The notes: generated from the sequence alone by a model not told the origin. A stretch of 22,189 bases of DNA from Larix sibirica (GCA_004151065.3 NWUY0304110206.1:1-22189); one strand, 5' to 3'; counted from the stretch's first letter, positions 1 through 8,223 are shown. Translations and numbers: made by a program.

Positions 1-596
1 TTTTCATTTTGTGATCGAATGGTGATTTCCAGATCATATTTCTATATGTCATTATGCTTGCCTTATGACTTTACACGAAGTATCTCATGAACGTTAAGTT
101 ACTAGCCTCTCGCCTTAGAGCTTCTGTTCGAGAGTTATCTCCTCCGCATAAGGCTGTAAGCAATTACGAAACTAGTCTGCCTGGCCCAGCTATCACGCAA
201 TAATGAAGTTGAACTGAGTCCTCAGTCGAGTATGGGGTTGGGGGTTGATTCAAGCATTTGCTTTATATATGTGAATATGGTTTCGTCGAATGGGGAGATC
301 AATTAATTTCTTTTGGCATCAATATCAATTGGGATTCTGTGCATTGATTGCCTGTGCATCGATTGGGATTGATGGATGGATGGACAACAATTCTTTCTCG
401 ATATATATATAAATTACTTATAAATATATATATATAAAGTGATCGATATCAATTAGTTATCTAAGCTTCACGCCCACCATTGAACCCTGAATAACGCCCC
501 ATTGAGTGGATAGACGACCGGGGATAACTTACCTGTTCTTTGTCATTCCGAGACGGAACTGGGTATAGTCTATTTTATTCCTGCGTTTAGGGATAT
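1..596. other. gene-free intergenic stretch
   Basis: I see no coding frame, tRNA or rRNA here on either strand. It contains a 14-bp near-tandem duplication (337-350 and 352-365, 13 of 14 bases equal) followed by a short GATG-type repeat at about 369-384. The AT microsatellite is listed separately. Confidence 0.5.
400..437. repeat. AT-rich microsatellite, partly self-complementary
   Basis: Two runs of alternating T and A, 10 to 13 bases each, are separated by a short AAATTACTTATAA-like spacer. The two halves can pair, so a weak AT hairpin is possible. There is no adjacent gene for which it could serve as a promoter. Confidence 0.7.
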
Positions 597-872
597 ATGA
601 TAGCCAGAGCCAAGAGTGGTAAGTTTCATTCCCTATCAATTGGAGAGAGAGTAATAAAAAGCTTCCCGGATCGAAGTGTTAAGTCTTCCTTTATTTATCG
701 TATCGAAAGTATCCCGCTTTATCCCGGAAAGAGAGAGTCTAGATGCGGTCTTCCCGGCCCTTCCCACCTAATTACCCAGGACGAAACCATATCTCCGAAA
801 GGAACAATAATCAGTCGTGTGATCCCGAGAAGTAAGTTGTGTGATCTATTTTATTCGTTTGACCAAAGGTGA
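597..872 (+). CDS. unrecognised 91-codon open frame, doubtful gene
   Basis: An ATG-started frame of 91 codons. The predicted product is basic and rich in Ser, Arg, Ile and Pro, with no membrane segment, signal peptide or motif that I recognise. No conserved gene lies next to it and nothing marks it as transcribed. Short frames like this are common by chance in plant mitochondrial spacers, so it is listed only because it is the longest frame in the first kilobase. Confidence 0.1.
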   Translation: MIARAKSGKFHSLSIGERVIKSFPDRSVKSSFIYRIESIPLYPGKRESRCGLPGPSHLITQDETISPKGTIISRVIPRSKLCDLFYSFDQR

Positions 873-1038
873 AATAGTAAAGTTCCACTCCTTCCCTCAC
901 CATCTGCTCGTTTGGTTCTCCTGGATGCTATTTGGATTCCCCGACTACGTGACGGCCACTCACTAAATAGCGACCTTCACCATGCCGTTTGGTTTCCTGC
1001 AAATGAACCGAGAGCTGAGCACACTAGTGTCCGGAAGA

Positions 1039-1190
1039 GGTAGCATTAGCATCATACCTGTCTGATCTAGCAGTATGGTTTAAGAGGGTTTGCATAAGTT
1101 AGCGGGTACGCCAAACCTAACTTCGGGAATTCACCCAACCATGGTAGCACCTTAGGATGTTTCTATCCAGTAGGGGGCTAGTGTTTCCAC
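1039..1190 (+). repeat. diverged duplication, copy 1 (partner 1368-1550)
   Basis: Positions 1039-1190 align with 1368-1550 in the same orientation. Matching blocks include GCATTAGCATC, GTACGCCA, CACCCAA and TCCAGTAGG, in the same order. Copy 2 has about 30 extra bases after the first block and a gap after CACCCAA. Matched parts are roughly three-quarters identical by eye, so this is an old local duplication. Copy 1 has in-frame stops where copy 2 is open. Confidence 0.65.
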
Positions 1191-1224
1191 CACCCAGTAA
1201 CAGAAGTGGGCAACATACGTATAG

Positions 1225-1593
1225 ATGCACACTGACCTCTTCCTTCATTCACTAGCCTTGAAGAGTGAGCAAAGGTATCTCTCTTTCCAGAGAGATTTTT
1301 CATTCGCGTATAAGGGTAATCTCATAGCGATGGATAATGTGCTCGGTGGTAATGTTTTACCCACCAGGGATGGCATTAGCATCGTACCTATCTACACCGG
1401 ACTACTATTGCGAGTCTATATTTTTGATGCAGTCTGGTACAAGAGGTTTATTTGCCTTAATTGGCAAGTACGCCATACCATTCTGGGCTTTCCACCCAAT
1501 AGGAATATTACTCCAGTAGGTATGTTAACTGGGTTCTTCCCGCCCGCCTATACGGCATTAGAACTCTTAACTACACCAGCCAATAGCCAATAG
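1225..1593 (+). CDS. unrecognised 122-codon open frame over a duplicated segment
   Basis: The frame starts at ATG 1225 and runs 122 codons. The predicted product has no motif that I recognise; it has moderately hydrophobic stretches around residues 48-70 but no convincing membrane helix set. Its second half (from about residue 48) lies on copy 2 of a diverged duplication, and the corresponding frame in copy 1 is broken by stops. That argues against selection for a protein. A 60-codon frame overlaps it in another phase (1337-1519). Probably a chance frame. Confidence 0.15.
   Translation: MHTDLFLHSLALKSEQRYLSFQRDFSFAYKGNLIAMDNVLGGNVLPTRDGISIVPIYTGLLLRVYIFDAVWYKRFICLNWQVRHTILGFPPNRNITPVGMLTGFFPPAYTALELLTTPANSQ
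1368..1550 (+). repeat. diverged duplication, copy 2 (partner 1039-1190)
   Basis: Second copy of the duplication described for 1039-1190. It contains about 30 bases (about 1393-1424) absent from copy 1, and lacks some bases between CACCCAA and TCCAGTAGG. Confidence 0.65.
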
Positions 1594-1620
1594 TCTCTTT
1601 GCCTTTTCTCATTGACAGTC

Positions 1621-1654
1621 TCATTGCTACAAGCTCAGTCATTGCTAGAAGCTC
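1621..1654 (+). repeat. short tandem duplication, period 18
   Basis: The 16-base word TCATTGCTACAAGCTC at 1621-1636 recurs at 1639-1654 with one change (C to G). Further AAGCTCT words follow up to 1690, suggesting a small decayed array. Confidence 0.7.
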
Positions 1655-1720
1655 TTGGCAGGGAAGCTCTTGTCAGTGCATTAAGCTCTAGCTAGAATCA
1701 CTCATCGGGCAACTAAAACT

Positions 1721-1750
1721 GGATTTTATTCTTGATGAACCATGCCTTTT
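1721..1750 (+). repeat. 30-bp diverged repeat (partner 2401-2430)
   Basis: Positions 1721-1750 and 2401-2430 agree at 24 of 30 bases without gaps, both running from GGATTT to ATGCCTTT. Another shared block, GGCTCATGGGCT followed by GGTTACTC, lies after copy 1 (about 1786-1819) but before copy 2 (about 2280-2300). The pieces are therefore shuffled in order. Confidence 0.5.
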
Positions 1751-1979
1751 TTGGAAGTTGACCTATGCGGGATTGATTCAATTGGCTTGGCTCATGGGCT
1801 GCTAAGTTAGGTTACTCAACTTGGATATCGGGCTCGGTTGGGATATTCAACTTGGATACTCGGCAACGATACGGAGCCTTGGAAATGTGGTGACCTACCT
1901 GGGTGGGTTAGATGGAGGGAAAATGACCAAGCGTTATATATGATTATTCACTGTTTTAGGTTCATACAACTTTCAGACA

Positions 1980-2240
1980 TAGCCCCACATAGCCAACAGA
2001 AGCACCTGGCATAGCCGATCATAGACAGACAGAAGTCATAGCTCTGATTGCCGGGTGTCATTTCGGGGAAGCTCTAGTCTGTGACAATTAGTTCGTGACA
2101 ATTAGTATTCCAGGAGGAGATGCCGTTACTACATGCTGGTAGTCCATTCACTCGATGACAAGAGTCGATCCAAGAGTCAATCCAGGTGTGTCGATGCACT
2201 CCAATGCCAACCAGTAATTGCCGAGAGCCAGTGCTGCCAT
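1980..2240 (+). repeat. dispersed decayed repeat, copy 1 (partner 10773-10889)
   Basis: This stretch shares several diverged blocks with 10773-10889, about 8.7 kb away. They are ATAGCCGATCATAG near 2013, GTCGATCCAAGAGTC at 2164-2178, CCAGGTGT at 2183-2190, and a CTGGTAGTCCATTCACTC-type block at about 2138-2155. The last block lies before the GTCGATCC block here and after it in the other copy, so the order is not conserved. It also contains a 12-bp near-tandem GTGACAATTAGT at 2081-2092 and 2095-2106. A 60-codon minus-strand frame and an 87-codon plus-strand frame cross here; I regard both as chance. Confidence 0.55.
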
Positions 2241-2400
2241 CTTTGCCAGGAGTCATTTACAGTATTCATAGATGGGATGGGCTCATGGGCTTGGTTACTC
2301 GGATGGGATACCGATTCTAGAAAACATACTCATTCACTATTCTTGGCTAATAAAATATCTTTTCTTAGAGGTCCGGGGAAGAATCATGGGACATGAAAGT

Positions 2401-2430
2401 GGATTTCCTTCTTACTGAACTATGCCTTTC
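2401..2430 (+). repeat. 30-bp diverged repeat (partner 1721-1750)
   Basis: Partner of 1721-1750, with 24 of 30 bases equal in an ungapped comparison. Confidence 0.5.
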
Positions 2431-2633
2431 ATTGAGTTTCTCCATGTTAGGCAGGATGCCATTGCTTTCGCCACTTGCTGGTGGGAAAGCGGAGGAACCA
2501 AGGAAGGCGTCAATTAAACGAGCTGTGAACAACGGCTATATGCATGGGACCAGTGATGGGTTTGGCTAAGAGGACCTGTGGTTCAGCCGGCCTACTGGAT
2601 AAATTGAAAACAGCTATCATGTGGTGTGGGTGG

Positions 2634-2712
2634 GATCGTCGGAACTGCCGGATTGAGTCAATACAGCCAGAAGAAGAGATGGGACGAACGAGCTTGGCTT
2701 GGATTGAGCGGG
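2634..2712 (+). repeat. diverged duplication, copy 1 (partner 2929-3003)
   Basis: It shares with 2929-3003 the ordered blocks ATCGT, GGAACTGCCGGA, ACAGCCAGAA, AGAGA, TGG, ACTTGGCT or GCTTGGCT, and a final GGGATTA or GGATTGA. About 70 to 75% is identical by eye. It lies inside a 69-codon frame (2544-2753) that shows no recognisable protein. Confidence 0.55.
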
Positions 2713-2837
2713 CACTGAAAGTTTGTATTTACTTTACGTTTACTAGGGATTAATTAATGAAGTAATTGGGTTTATCGCACATGAACCCGTGGGTGGGTGG
2801 GATCTTTAAAACCCAAATTTAGGAACTCAAGCCAGAA

Positions 2838-2947
2838 CCTTTAGCAGATATCGTGCACGGGAACTGCTGCCCTATGGGGATTAATTATTCCCAGAACCCT
2901 TAGCGGAGATCCTGGGAACTTTAGCTTATATCGTGGAACTGCCGGAT
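2838..2947 (+). repeat. three diverged copies of a TTAGC..ATATCGTGGGAACT element
   Basis: Three successive copies at about 2838-2870, 2892-2920 and 2920-2947 share a core of CTTTAGC, then GATATCGTG or GAGATCCTG, then GGGAACT or GGAACT. The third copy runs into the 2929-3003 repeat. The arrangement suggests repeated slippage or unequal exchange, followed by decay. Confidence 0.5.
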
Positions 2948-3003
2948 GGATTATCCACAGCCAGAACAGAGACATGGATGGATTACTTGGCTGGAAGGGA
3001 TTA
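2929..3003 (+). repeat. diverged duplication, copy 2 (partner 2634-2712)
   Basis: Second copy of the duplication described at 2634-2712, about 295 bp downstream in direct orientation. Confidence 0.55.
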
Positions 3004-3024
3004 TGGTACATCAGAGAGCCTCGT

Positions 3025-3067
3025 TGGGATGGGATAATGGGATGGGATGATGGGATGGGACGGGATA
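3025..3067 (+). repeat. GGGAT minisatellite
   Basis: Seven or so GGGAT or GGGAC words follow each other with spacers of TG, AATG or GATG. The G-rich strand is the plus strand. It interrupts an 85-codon open frame (2974-3231) that consists mostly of this repeat and has no recognisable domain. Confidence 0.8.
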
Positions 3068-3324
3068 GGCTTCAGACTGCTAGGAGGGATATGGATGCCC
3101 AGACAGAGCCAGCCAGGATATACTTTTTAACACTTGCAGGAATCTTAGGGAGGGACAGCTATGAACCCGTGAACCCTCACTATCACATCCCTATCCACAC
3201 AGTCTTGTTAGTTGCTTCTTACATTGACTGAACAGTTTAAGCAAGCAATTTAAGGATTGCTTAGGCCAGATGGTGGACATTTTACAAGGGAGCCCTTAAA
3301 AGCATAGGAAGATTACTCCCTTGA

Positions 3325-3801
3325 GTCGCTTCCCTACCAAGATCACAGCGTCAGCGCCACCCCGGGGTTGAGCTACTTAATCAGCAGAACCGGCCGGCTG
3401 CCACATAAGTACAAAAAGGTATCCCCTCTTAGGCAGTTTTGCAGCAATTAGAGGATTTCACCGCCACGAATGGGTTGGGGTCCGTTGAAGACACGGTGCA
3501 GGCCTTTCAAGCCTTCGAGAAAGGCAGTGGTCAGCCTAGCATAGTGCATATCGTCGATGACCCTGTGGAGACCATTCATGATGTCCCCGACGTCCTTGTC
3601 CATAATTAAGTCGCTCGGACTTATCCCACAGTAATACCAGCATTATCACACCCTGCACAGCATCAGACTGATAGCTCACAAGCTGCTAAACAGACCCAAA
3701 GCATAGCAAGGGGGGGACCTAGGGAGCTTGATGCATATGCTAAGTGTAGATCAGTTCAGATAACTTATGGCAGCTTTATCATAACTTTTGGTAGGAGCGA
3801 C
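3325..3801 (+). pseudogene. possible decayed protein frame, family unknown
   Basis: Reading from 3325 in the phase that includes GTT at 3436, the frame has stops only at 3406, 3430 and 3607 before the next stop at 3802. That is 3 stops in about 159 codons, against 7 or so expected by chance. The part at 3433-3606 reads as an acidic, Gln- and Val-rich peptide with EDTVQAFQAFEKGSG and DDPVETIHDVPDVL. I do not recognise the family; a retroelement capsid-type protein is only a guess, suggested by the RNase H relic about 1.1 kb downstream. No ATG start is evident. Confidence 0.25.
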
Positions 3802-3804
3802 TAG

Positions 3805-4860
3805 CCAGGTGGATACTATATAAAGGTCCTCATATTTACAGTCAACCTATCATGAGGAGATATCACGGGCATACAATGAGGAGCGATGACTGGCCTCAAA
3901 TTTAGCAGTATCCTCCTGAGGACATTACTTAGCAAGGTGCTTACCCAGCCCTAGGAGAGTGTGCAAATTGTACGACGGCTCAGAGCATCCAAATACTCTT
4001 AGGGAGATACAGATAGAGAGAGTTACTTCATACTGTGGCTCGACTTCCATTACAAAGGGGAATTATACCCACTCGTTTACCCACTCCTAACTAAAGTATG
4101 CATTTATAGACAGACAACTCTAACCCTCAGAGGGAAGCCTATCTTTGCTTGCAAGTATGCTCATTAAAGCTAGTAGTTTTCAAATAGTATTAATTTGTAT
4201 AAATAAAATCCCCTATGAAAGGGAGTCCGTCCTTCTACTGAATTAATAAATAAGACTGCCCTCTTACACAAGCCATGGAGAATACCGCGCCCCTACCTTA
4301 CCCATAAGAGAGGGAGATCGGGAACCAAGCCATAGAGTCAGGCAAGCAAGCTGCAAAGGAAGACTGCACGGGAGTGCCTCTTATTTGAAAAGACTCTGTT
4401 CATATATAAACACAATAGCCTCAGAAAGCCAGGGAGTCCACTGCGAACAACAATAAAGACTACTTTATGAAGAGGCAAGCATGCACTGGAAGCAAGGAAT
4501 AAAAGCATACCTCAAGTATTTAATATAATAAAGACAGCCCTCAGCAAGCGAGCAAGGACGAGGCTCTTTCATGCTAGTACTGATTCTAAAGTAAGTTAAT
4601 TAAATAAAGGGCGGGAAGCTTGCTTTTGGCAAGCACGGATAGCAAATTCATAATAGTAGTAAGAGAGGGACACCTTAAGGCCAGGAAGAGGAAGGGTTAT
4701 TATATTACGACTGAAAGCTATTTAACCCCCCCAGTGGGCTACATCATTTTAACAGATAGCCTACCCATTTTAGCTCGTTGAAGCGCTTGCATCTTTAGAT
4801 TACTTACCCCTTCTAATATTCTTGCTCACTTAGGCTAACAAAACCCCACACATATACGAT
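3805..4860. other. gene-free stretch with many AAGC-type words
   Basis: I see no convincing coding frame, tRNA or rRNA. The stretch has recurrent GCAAGC, AGGGAG and AATAAA words, and a 6-bp-stem hairpin at 4618-4634. A CATAAGAGA word at 4303-4311 resembles the core of the plant mitochondrial promoter consensus, but it lacks the AT-rich upstream box and a downstream gene. Confidence 0.4.
4618..4634. repeat. short perfect hairpin
   Basis: GCTTGC at 4618-4623 pairs with GCAAGC at 4629-4634 around a five-base TTTTG loop. No gene end is adjacent, so I do not call it a terminator. Confidence 0.5.
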
Positions 4861-5457
4861 TGCACCATATCCCATGCTTTTTGCGATGGTGCATTGAAGG
4901 GGAACCCGGGTGCTAGCGGTGTAGGTGGTATTCTCATATTCAACGATTTATCCATTACATATTAACGAGGCACAGGGTAGAACACTAAAAACTATGCAAA
5001 ATTCTGCAGCTTAGCTACTGCTCTCTCTCTAGCACAGGAAAATCGCATCAAAAGTCTGCATCTTTTTTAAGAGTCTAAAGCTATTGTTTACTGGTAAAAT
5101 TACACATCAGCATGCACAAACATAAGACTAATCCACTTGCATCGAAGAGTCTTACAGCTGATACAAGGTTTTACTTAATGCATCATCGAACATATCTTCC
5201 GAGAGCATAACAAGCTGGCAGATTAACAGGCAAAGGAGGCTTGCCGCTGAAATGGGGAACATATGACCATCTGGCACAAGGATTCTATTTATAGGACTAA
5301 CAAAATTGGGAAAAGAATAGGTAAGTTCCATTGGTATGGGATTCTCTCGATTAAGCACTCCATGGCATAGGAGAATGACTTTCATATATTTGATATTTAT
5401 TTGAGAAAAGCTGAGCGTATTTATCTTGATGGAGACGAGTCGAAGGTCGAATGGAAG
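4861..5457 (+). pseudogene. decayed RNase H domain (RVT_3 type) of a retroelement
   Basis: The plus-strand frame with GAT at 4885 reads CDGALKGNPGASGVGGIL, the first strand and catalytic Asp of plant retroelement RNase H. NYAKFCSLATALSLAQE follows at 4990-5040, where the expected catalytic Glu is Lys (4999-5001). Next come a stop plus ESKAIV at 5068-5088, where a Gly-Asp-Ser is expected, and EHIFREHNKLAD at 5188-5223, the family's His motif and last Asp. Stops lie at 4963, 4978, 5068, 5095, 5176, 5224 and 5248, yet the phase never changes over about 390 bases. The same phase continues to 5457 with one stop (5368), possibly the C-terminal part. No reverse transcriptase is recognisable upstream. 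The type occurs in plant LINEs and in some Ty3 (Tat-lineage) elements. It cannot encode an active enzyme. Confidence 0.8.
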
Positions 5458-5594
5458 TGATGATAGAACGCGTTAAAAGGGCCCCCTATCTATATAATAA
5501 TTGAAGGTTTTCGGCTTTCACTTAAGCTCCCTTGCTCAACTTTAATTTAAGTTCCTCCTACATTCAAAGTGAGAAGGTTAAGTATTTAACCATC

Positions 5595-5876
5595 CTTCAC
5601 GTAAACATATTCCATCAAGTGAACACTCTTATGAAAGCCAGCGCTCCTTCTTTATATTGCTTCAAAACCTGGTCATCAGGTTGGGACCGAAACAACATAG
5701 GTATTTTTTTACTGGTACTGGCCTAACAACTTCCATTCAAGGTGAGCGTTCGTAAGCGTAAGGCAAGGACCCGTTATACCTTCCTTATGGAATGGAGACT
5801 AACCGTTAGATGGAGACTTGAGAAAGCTTGATTGATTTGCTTTACAGTCACAGGTTCTATGTATGTAACTAGAACT
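5595..5876. repeat. degenerate tandem array, unit 1
   Basis: The unit opens with CTTCACGTAAACAT and continues with ATCAAGTGAACAC, GAAAGCCAGCGC, a TATTGCTTC core (about 5655-5749), ACTTCCATTCAAGGTGAG and, near its end, TTTACAGTCACAGGTTC. The same blocks in the same order make up units 2 and 3. The minus strand of the core is open, from about 5713 down to a stop at 5615-5617. The 64-codon plus-strand frame at 5532-5726 I regard as a shadow of the repeat. Confidence 0.75.
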
Positions 5877-6192
5877 CTTCACGTAAGCATCCTCTATCAA
5901 GTGAGCACCTTTCTGAAAGCCAGCGCCTTATAAGCTTTTTTTCTATTGCCTCATAAAGAGCTGGATCGTCAGACAGGTTCAGGTGGGAACCAGAGCGACA
6001 TACACATTTTATTAGAACTTCTAATAATAACTATTCGAGTGAGAGACAGGGAGGAAGGTAAGTCAGGAAGGGTCCTGTTTTAAGATCTTGCCTTTTTATT
6101 TCTTTATAGTCACAAGTTCCGAAGAGCTCTTTTTCCCTTGCGTTCAAAGCTAGAATAACATTGAGTCTCGATGACGCGTATATATAATGACT
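5877..6192. repeat. degenerate tandem array, unit 2
   Basis: It starts 282 bp after unit 1 with CTTCACGTAAGCAT, then TCAAGTGAGCAC, CTGAAAGCCAGCGCC, and the TCTATTGCCTC core with GGGAACCAGAGCGACATAC (about 5941-6052). GAGAGACAGGGA follows, and then TTTATAGTCACAAGTTCC. In this copy the minus-strand core is broken by a stop and a frameshift, although the terminal Leu-Thr-stop survives in another phase. Confidence 0.75.
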
Positions 6193-6590
6193 CTTCACGT
6201 AAGCATATATACTCCACCATTATTATTTAAAGCAAATGAGTATATTATATTTATTATAGTTTAGCGCTCCTAAGCTTGCTTTCTATTGCCTCGCGAGAAG
6301 ATGAGCTATAAGGTTCGGGTGGGGACCAGAGCAACATACATCTCTTATTCTTGGTTGTTAGTTCTCCTTTCAAGTCAATATATTTCTGAAACCCTTTTCT
6401 TCTATTGCTTCGCGAAAAGCTGGGTCATTAAGTGGGGACCATAGTGACATACGCATTTTCTTATTGGGCCAAGAACCTTCCATTCGGGTAAGAGACAGGG
6501 AAGTCGGGTAATAGGCGGGGAAGTTGGGAAAGAAATTGGTCTTGTTTTATCTTCTTGCCTGCTTGATTCTGTTTCCTTTTCCTATCTATT
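6193..6590. repeat. degenerate tandem array, unit 3, with duplicated core
   Basis: It starts 316 bp after unit 2 with CTTCACGTAAGCAT. The TCTATTGC core occurs twice, at about 6281-6377 and 6401-6501, so this unit holds an internal duplication. An AT-rich insertion (about 6207-6262) separates the start from the first core. The second core ends with CCATTCGGGTAAGAGACAGG, followed by a TTGTTTTATCTTCTTGCC block also seen in unit 2. The minus strand of both cores is open. Confidence 0.75.
6370..6483 (-). other. antisense mini open frame in the array core (copy D)
   Basis: On the minus strand a 37-codon frame runs from ATG (6483) to TGA (6372-6370) and includes MRMSLWSPLNDPAFREAI. Comparable peptides can be read in the same phase in copy A (about 5713-5615, with MLFRSQPDDQVLKQYKEG) and copy C (about 6350-6255, with MLLWSPPEPY and REAIESK). 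Copies A, B and D end in Leu-Thr-stop or Phe-Thr-stop at the same aligned point. I do not recognise the sequence. It may be the relic of a coding segment that became a tandem repeat, or chance openness inherited from one ancestor. Confidence 0.3.
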
Positions 6591-7990
6591 TTATCCTGTT
6601 TCATTTTCCTACCTGCTCAGCTTGAAGGGAACTACTTTTACACAATTACTCAAAAGATAAGATGATTGGCATCGTGTAATATAACAGCGTAAGATGGCAC
6701 ATCATAATATTACATAATCAGATTTCATCGTAGAATTCATTAAATTATAAGATTGCATCGGAAGATAAAAAGTAAGATTCATTGGTTGGTATGAGCTTCC
6801 ATTTCTTATTGGCATTCCATGATCGGCATTCCGGGGATGACTTCAATATCTTTTCTATTTGACTGAAACTTATTAGGCCAAGGATGAATGGATAGCACCC
6901 GCAGAGCGTAGGTAGCGATAACCGTGTGTTAAAAGGGCCATTGAGGACGGTTTGAAAGATTGGTTATGTTTTCCTTAAACCCCCTCCTTCCTTATGATGG
7001 CCAAGCCAAGGCCAATTTGACAAGTCCAACAGATGCCTAAGAAACAAGTCCAACAGAAGAATCAGCCGGAGGAAGCCTTTCACAAAGGGGCCTTTCACCT
7101 TAAGCCTTAAGCCATTAGACAAAAGCCAAGCTTACCAATTTCTTTATAGATTTATTGAGGCGGTAGCTTCTTCCTAGTTTGTTTTATTTATAGATATGTT
7201 TAATAGGCCTTTTTTCCCACCCTCACCTTATCTATGCGTGCCTTACTACCCTATCTATGCATACACTTGGACCTTACTACCTATTGTTCCTACCAAAACT
7301 ATCTTACCCACGCAGAGACTTTTTTCTTAGCTTTATTATATGCGAATAGACTGTGACAATACTACCACGAACCTGAAACCCAAACTACCACCATCGAACC
7401 ACACCACGAGAACCCAACAGCACATATTTCACTTTTTACCCACCACTGTACCTATGCATGAATATACCCATAGCCGCGAATAAAAAATAGAAAGATTAGG
7501 CGGTCCAACCAGAGAGGGAGAGAAAGTCGTAACGGCCCCATCTTAGGGTTTTACGGTGGGACGTATGAAGTCTTCGGAATTGAAATGGACGGATGCCAAG
7601 TTCGCGATGGACGTGCAGCAGGCGAAACACGAAACAGGCAGGGCCAGATATATTGAAAATAGAAATAAAACAGATAGCAGATATATCCGGCTCCCATTCG
7701 GGGACAGGTGTGCTCAGCAGATAGATAGAGACTAGCAGGTAGACGTGGATGGATTACATAGTCGGGATAGATATAGGACCTCCCCAGGAGAAAGATCAGA
7801 CCTGAAGCCATGGAGCAAGGGAAGACTTTAGCCTTTAAGCATTGTTATATGAGGTAGTCCTCCCAGAAGCAAGTTAGTGGCCGGCCGGGGATGGATGAGT
7901 GGTTCATTCCACTATTTCTGTTTTATCAGAGAATAAAGCATTGGTGGAGCCCCCCCTTTATCTAGATCCTCCCTGGCCCGCCCGCCTTGG
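6591..7990. other. gene-free stretch
   Basis: No convincing gene on either strand. A 14-bp word, ACAAGTCCAACAGA, occurs at 7020-7033 and 7044-7057, followed by a doubled TTAAGCC at about 7100-7113. The plus strand is C- and A-rich at 7220-7450, with a diverged TATCTATGC..CCTTACTACC duplication at 7229-7281. An 86-codon minus-strand frame (7551-7811) shows no recognisable domain. Confidence 0.4.
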
Positions 7991-7997
7991 ATAGGAC

Positions 7998-8037
7998 TTG
8001 CCTTTGAAACCTATGTATCATCAGACCTACCACCTTT
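7998..8037 (+). repeat. diverged duplication, copy 1 (partner 8187-8223)
   Basis: The segment TTGCCTTTGAAACCTATG, then TATCATCAGACCTACCACCTTT, recurs about 188 bp downstream with a three-base deletion and a few substitutions. Confidence 0.7.
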
Positions 8038-8082
8038 GCTGCTGGTTGTGCTGGTGGTGGACTAGCCCTGGTAACGCGTCAG

Positions 8083-8141
8083 AAATACTCCTTGGCACCT
8101 TTCAAAATACTCCTTGGCACCTTTCAAAATACTCCTTGGGA
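8083..8141 (+). repeat. 22-bp tandem repeat, about 2.6 copies
   Basis: Two exact 22-bp units (8083-8104 and 8105-8126) begin AAATACTCCTTGG and continue CACCTTTCA. A third unit matches for its first 13 bases (8127-8139). The units are identical, so this duplication is young compared with the decayed repeats around it. A 68-codon frame (8092-8298) starts inside the array and has no recognisable protein. Confidence 0.9.
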
Positions 8142-8186
8142 AACTCCTGACACTCAGACTTTGGAGCTTAACCTCACCCTTTTTAA

Positions 8187-8223
8187 TTGCCTTTGGAACC
8201 TATCATCAGACCTACTACTTTTG
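8187..8223 (+). repeat. diverged duplication, copy 2 (partner 7998-8037)
   Basis: Second copy of the 7998-8037 segment, reading TTGCCTTTGGAACCTATC and then ATCAGACCTACTACTTTT. The two copies flank the 22-bp tandem repeat. Confidence 0.7.

Noticed and set aside
2974-3231. 85-codon plus-strand frame rich in Gly, Trp, Asp and Met
   Set aside because: Its N-terminal third is the translation of the GGGAT minisatellite and the remainder has no domain.
4303-4311. CATAAGAGA, like the core of the dicot mitochondrial promoter
   Set aside because: It lacks the AT-rich upstream box and no gene follows; a nine-base match is expected by chance at this length.
5152-5385. 77-codon minus-strand frame
   Set aside because: It is the reverse-strand shadow of the RNase H relic, which is the better supported reading.
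8083-8141. Possible CRISPR array
   Set aside because: The 22-bp units abut with no spacers; it is a simple tandem repeat.
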